DNA of 64,000 bases from Lewinellaceae bacterium (GTDB lineage Bacteria > Bacteroidota > Bacteroidia > Chitinophagales > Saprospiraceae): positions 413,501-477,500 of the forward strand of contig JACJYK010000001.1 of the NCBI GenBank assembly GCA_020636135.1. The letters are read 5' to 3'. The translations under genes were made by a program, and so were the position numbers. Every line of letters starts with the position of its first letter. The stretch's first letter is position 1. Shown piece by piece: positions 61,837 through 64,000 of the stretch. The notes under the pieces are model-generated. The model worked only from the letters and a program-made list of their open reading frames with translations. It was not told the DNA's origin and did no database searches.

Positions 61837-63699
61837 TTATCGCAATTCTGTAGGTGGATGTCCGAAGAATTTTTTAAAACTATCGGAAAAATGAGAAAGA
61901 GATTTGTAACCCACCTGGAAAGCAATTTCCGAAATAGTTCCCGATTTATTTATGAGCATTTCTTTCGCCTTGTTGAGCCGGTAGGTGCGAATTAATTCGC
62001 TGGGACTAAGATCGGTGATGTCTTTTAATTTTCGGTGAAGCTGACTTCTGCTCATGTTGATGGTGTCGCTTAATTGATCCACACCAAAATGTTCATCATC
62101 AAGATGGGTATTGATGGCCTGCATAACCCTGCTTAGGAACTCCTTGTCCATTGACGGTAACTCCGGACCGGTTGAATCAAGTACGGAGGAGTTACGGAAT
62201 TTATCCCGGAGTAATTTGCGGATAGTAAGTATATTCTGAATTCGGACTAATAACTCCTGGTGTGAAAATGGCTTGGTCATGTAGTCATCAGCACCGAATT
62301 CCAAACCAGCGATCCGATCCTTGTCAGATGCCTTTGCAGTCAGCAAAATAAATGGAATGTGATTTGTACGTTCATCCCTCCGGATATGTTGTAACAAGGT
62401 ATATCCATCCATCTCTGGCATCATGACGTCACTGATGATTAAATTGGGTGTATTCTGCACAGCCTTTGCTAACCCTTCTTTTCCATTTTGGGCAATCTGG
62501 AACCGGTAATTGGGTGACAGAATTTCTCCAATGAAATATTGCAGGTCAGGATTGTCTTCGACAACAAGGATCAATGGCTTGTCAATGTCTTCAATCGCTG
62601 AGAAATAATTTACCGGGGAAATAGAGGAAGTATCACTATCGATAGCATTCAATTCAGTTGACAACTGTTCAATTTCAGCTATTTCGTCCGGTGCAAAAGC
62701 ATTTTTATTTATTGGAAATGATACCTTAAATTCTGTAAAGTCGCCGGAAATGCTTTGCGCTTCAATGATTCCATGGTGTAATTCAACACATTCTTTAACC
62801 AGCGCTAGACCAATTCCTGTACTTAGTTTGGTGCTTACTTCCACCTGATAAAAACGGTCAAATATGCGATGTATGCTCTCCGGAGGAATTCCTTGCCCGT
62901 TATCTTTTATTCGAATGGAGGCGTGATCATCTTCATAGGTTAAAGATAGTTGTATGTCTCCGCCATCAGATGTAAACTTAAAAGCGTTGGAAACTAAATT
63001 GTTTATTATTTTTTCAATTTTGTCACCATCAAACCAGCTTTCATTTTGTTTGGCAGCGATTTGGATTTCGTAATTAATCTTACGGTTGTGGGCGAGCGAT
63101 TCGAATGCGAAGGCAAGGCGTCTTACAAAAGTGGATAGGTCTCCGGGGCTTGCTTGCAAATGCATTTGTTTTTTCTCAAGCTTCGATAAATCCAATAGCT
63201 GATTTACCAGATTTAGTAAGCGCTCCCCATTTCGTCTAATGATGTCGAAATATCTTTCAGGCTTTGTGACCGTATTATTTTGTAATTGCTCCAACGGTGC
63301 CAACATCAGAGTGATCGGTGTTCTGAATTCATGACTTATGTTTGCAAAGAAGTTCGATTTTATATTGTCCAGTTCCCTAAGTTTTGTTTTTTCTGCTATT
63401 TCCATTTGTAAGGCATGATCTGCCTCCCTTTGCTTGCGTAGTTGACGATTTCGTAAATAGGCGATGGTGCCCATGGCTGTGAGCAGTAGCGTTACGGCAA
63501 TCAGAAGGGTGTTTTTTTGCCTGTTTTTTTGTTTTTCCAGCTCCAGCTCATTTTCAGCAAGTTTCTGGTCTTTTTGGGCAGTTTGGTATTTCGTTTCTGA
63601 TTCGGCCAGCTCCTTTGCATGGGAATCGTTGAAGATGGTGTCCTTTAAGTCACTAAATTTTTTATAATACTGGAGTGCTAGTTCCGGCGGTCTTTTTCT
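61837..63699 (-). CDS. Hybrid histidine kinase / response regulator / AraC-type transcription factor (5' part disrupted)
   Basis: This is a one-protein two-component regulator. From the GTG/ATG region near 63,474 it has a membrane segment (NTLLIAVTLLLTAMG), HisKA with phosphoacceptor His in NISHEFRTPITLML, an ATPase domain (NNLVSNAFKFTSDGG, then DNGQGIP, then STGIGLALVKECV), a receiver with phosphoacceptor Asp349 in LIISDVMMPEMDG, and a C-terminal AraC helix-turn-helix (INMSRSQLHRKLKDI, then ISEIAFQVGYKSLSHFS). The frame is open from 63,699 and includes a coiled stretch (ETKYQTAQKDQKLAENELELEK). The TPR-like sequence that should precede it is out of frame (see the next feature), so the true start is unknown. 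Hybrid regulators of this kind often control polysaccharide-utilisation genes. Confidence 0.85.
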   Translation of the reverse strand, partial: RKRPPELALQYYKKFSDLKDTIFNDSHAKELAESETKYQTAQKDQKLAENELELEKQKNRQKNTLLIAVTLLLTAMGTIAYLRNRQLRKQREADHALQMEIAEKTKLRELDNIKSNFFANISHEFRTPITLMLAPLEQLQNNTVTKPERYFDIIRRNGERLLNLVNQLLDLSKLEKKQMHLQASPGDLSTFVRRLAFAFESLAHNRKINYEIQIAAKQNESWFDGDKIEKIINNLVSNAFKFTSDGGDIQLSLTYEDDHASIRIKDNGQGIPPESIHRIFDRFYQVEVSTKLSTGIGLALVKECVELHHGIIEAQSISGDFTEFKVSFPINKNAFAPDEIAEIEQLSTELNAIDSDTSSISPVNYFSAIEDIDKPLILVVEDNPDLQYFIGEILSPNYRFQIAQNGKEGLAKAVQNTPNLIISDVMMPEMDGYTLLQHIRRDERTNHIPFILLTAKASDKDRIAGLEFGADDYMTKPFSHQELLVRIQNILTIRKLLRDKFRNSSVLDSTGPELPSMDKEFLSRVMQAINTHLDDEHFGVDQLSDTINMSRSQLHRKLKDITDLSPSELIRTYRLNKAKEMLINKSGTISEIAFQVGYKSLSHFSDSFKKFFGHPPTELR

Positions 63700-64000
63700 T
63701 CATACAGGTCCGCCATGTTTTCGTAGGTGTCTTTAAGGTAGGTTATATGATTAATTTCTTGTAGCCAGGTTGATGGCTTTGTCGTACCATACTGAGGCTT
63801 CATCCATTCGCCCTAAGTGTCCGGTAGCACTTCCCATATTAATGAATCGGAGATAAGACCTGGTTTAAAATTGTTTTCAGGTGAGCTAAAATGGAAATTG
63901 CATTTTGAATATAAGGTATGGCGACCTGATATTCCCCTTTCTGACCAAGTCTAGATCCGATATTCATGCTGGTATGTCCAATTCCGTTCTGATGATTGTA
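63700..64000 (-). pseudogene. TPR-coding 5' part of the hybrid regulator, broken by several frame changes
   Basis: Read on the minus strand, this stretch encodes consecutive TPR-like segments in different frames. They are YNHQNGIGHTSMNIGSRLGQ (ending in TAA at 63839-63841), ENNFKPGLISDSLI, MGSATGHLGRMDEAS, QEINHITYLKDTYENMADLY (ending in TAG), and PPELALQYYKKFSDLKDT in the frame of the kinase. Each switch needs an indel of one or two bases (for example AAAAAGACCG where AAAAAGGACCG would keep frame). At least four such changes lie within about 300 bases. Either the N-terminal sensor is decaying, or the sequence quality is low at this point. Confidence 0.6.

Overview
The window looks like chromosomal DNA of a free-living Bacteroidota bacterium, most likely near the Saprospiria/Saprospiraceae. 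Four predicted exported proteins carry type IX secretion (T9SS) C-terminal sorting domains (three type A 'YPNP', one type B gliding-motility-like). Promoters fit the Bacteroidota pattern (TTTG at -33, TAnnTTTG at -7). The family content (GH127, the DUF5687/ATPase pair, a hybrid two-component regulator with an AraC output, HYR-like repeats) also fits. The lineage is inferred from gene content, not from a search.

Layout. 1-6.6 kb: a compact minus-strand histidine operon, hisG-D-C-B-H-A-F (hisF runs off the left edge), with overlapping or nearly touching genes. It is preceded by a tRNA-Phe, a leader peptide with six consecutive His codons, and a terminator/antiterminator pair, so it appears to be controlled by ribosome-mediated attenuation. 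6.6-18.2 kb: a T9SS type B lectin-like protein, a MtfA-like protein with a lost zinc site, a double jelly-roll exported protein, a retropepsin-like protease, an OmpR-type two-component system, Ogt, AspS and small exported proteins. 18.4-31.3 kb: an M4 metalloprotease with propeller and T9SS tail, a DUF2891 lipoprotein, a GMC oxidoreductase with its small subunit, an intergenic tandem array of about 125-bp units (27.4-28.1 kb), a GH127 arabinofuranosidase-like enzyme and a YWTD-like propeller protein. 31.5-39.5 kb: a diheme cytochrome c, a lipoprotein, a NarL-type two-component system, the rpsF-rpsR-rplI ribosomal operon and a DUF5687/ABC ATPase transporter.

39.6-56.9 kb: the dominant object is one giant minus-strand reading frame of about 17.2 kb. 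It encodes a signal peptide, eight divergent HYR-like units, about 40 nearly identical 78-residue (234-bp) units, a further set of divergent units, three copies of an inserted module of about 180 residues, and a T9SS type A tail. A single 1-nt deletion near 50,058 splits it. With that base restored the product would be about 5,740 residues, a giant disulfide-rich cell-surface adhesin or matrix protein.

57-64 kb: a YgjP-like metallopeptidase and serC, then a run of small secreted proteins and a polytopic membrane protein of unknown function, and last a hybrid histidine kinase/AraC regulator whose upstream TPR-coding part is broken by several frame changes at the right edge.

The genes are mostly housekeeping biosynthesis and translation interspersed with envelope and secreted functions. 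The most notable features are the tRNA-Phe/His-leader attenuator, the giant repeat gene with higher-order duplications, and the intergenic array at 27.4-28.1 kb.
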